Source: an uncultured Lachnospiraceae bacterium | GTDB lineage: Bacteria > Bacillota > Clostridia > Lachnospirales > Lachnospiraceae | Direction: 5' to 3' | DNA length: 5,519 bases | Assembly (NCBI GenBank): GCA_902772565.1 | Contig: CACYBJ010000232.1 | Span: forward strand, 1 to 5,519 | Part shown: in pieces, positions 5,189 to 5,519 of the stretch | How the letters are laid out: the number at the start of each line of letters is the position of its first letter | How positions within the stretch are numbered: position 1 is the first letter of the stretch | Notes under the pieces: generated by a model | Seen by the model: the letters and a program-made list of their open reading frames with translations, nothing else | Told to the model about the DNA's origin: nothing | Database searches by the model: none | Program-made: the position numbers and the translations under genes

Positions 5189-5519
5189 CCTCGTTATCCA
5201 GTTCCTTATTGATAAACTCCAGATAATTGATCTGGGCACTGTTTTTTGCGGGGAACTTGTACTCTTCATCCAGTTCGTCAAACCTTATGCTCTTTCTTCC
5301 GCCCTCGGTCATTCTGTTATAGAACTTCTCCAGTTCGGCAAAGCGCATGTAGTAAACAATATCCATTTTTGAAAAATAGATGAGCAGAAAGGATATGCCT
5401 TCCTGTTTTCTGAAATCCTTCATAAACAGGAACTGATGCTCGTGAACATTCTGCAGGGAAAAAGTTTCCACCGCACATTCCTTACAGTCAAAGCAGATGG
5501 GTATTCCCTGAGCCACTCC
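5181..5519 (-). CDS. recU: Holliday junction resolvase RecU, C-terminal part (cut by window edge)
   Basis: RecU is a Firmicutes resolvase that binds and cuts Holliday junctions during recombination and chromosome segregation. Only the last 112 residues are in the window; the frame runs off at 5519, so a family member of about 200 residues would lack roughly its N-terminal half here. The visible start GVAQGIPICFDCKEC holds the D-x-K part of the PD-(D/E)xK nuclease core (D11 and K13 of the fragment). LQNVHEHQ (22-29) and EGGRKSIRFDEL (72-83) are typical RecU blocks. It ends with TGA at 5181, inside the his promoter. No terminator follows, so some recU transcripts may read into the his operon. 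No functional link to histidine synthesis is evident; the adjacency is probably incidental. Confidence 0.9.
   Translation of the reverse strand, partial: GVAQGIPICFDCKECAVETFSLQNVHEHQFLFMKDFRKQEGISFLLIYFSKMDIVYYMRFAELEKFYNRMTEGGRKSIRFDELDEEYKFPAKNSAQINYLEFINKELDNEEV

Overview
The window is most likely a chromosomal segment from a Firmicute of class Clostridia, probably a Lachnospiraceae-type bacterium. The evidence is a short-form HisG paired with a HisZ regulatory subunit, a RecU-type Holliday junction resolvase (a Firmicutes family), moderate-to-low G+C, and a histidine gene ending in an unusually long HisIE protein. The genus cannot be fixed from sequence alone. Every convincing gene lies on the minus strand and is read right to left.

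Layout from right to left. 5519-5181 holds the C-terminal half of recU, cut by the window edge. Its stop codon lies inside a near-perfect promoter (TTGACA, 17 bp, TATAAT at 5184-5156). A perfect 8+7+8 inverted repeat covers the -35 box and could be an operator. Next comes a leader of about 130 nt with two simple hairpins and, just before the first start codon, base pairing that fits a classical H-type pseudoknot. The operon then runs hisZ (5019-3790), hisG (3779-3132), hisD (3131-1839), hisIE (1821-541) and a 46-residue single-pass membrane protein gene (533-393). It ends at a strong intrinsic terminator (335-309). Gaps between genes are 0 to 17 bp, which points to one transcript.

Together the genes cover steps 1 (HisZ-HisG), 2 and 3 (HisE and HisI) and the last two oxidations (HisD) of histidine synthesis. 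hisB, hisC, hisH, hisA and hisF are not here, so the pathway is split over at least two loci if it is complete. The hisIE product carries an extra N-terminal domain of about 220 residues that looks like a decayed HisF barrel in which both catalytic aspartates appear as asparagine.

Positions 1-308, beyond the terminator, have no credible gene. They contain a dense nest of direct and inverted repeats. One stretch (95-213) can fold almost completely into a four-armed cloverleaf with nearly no unpaired linkers, preceded by a diverged partial copy of its left half. This looks like an intergenic repeat element. The most interesting leads are the structured his leader, the HisF-like pseudo-barrel fused to HisIE, and the cloverleaf repeat.
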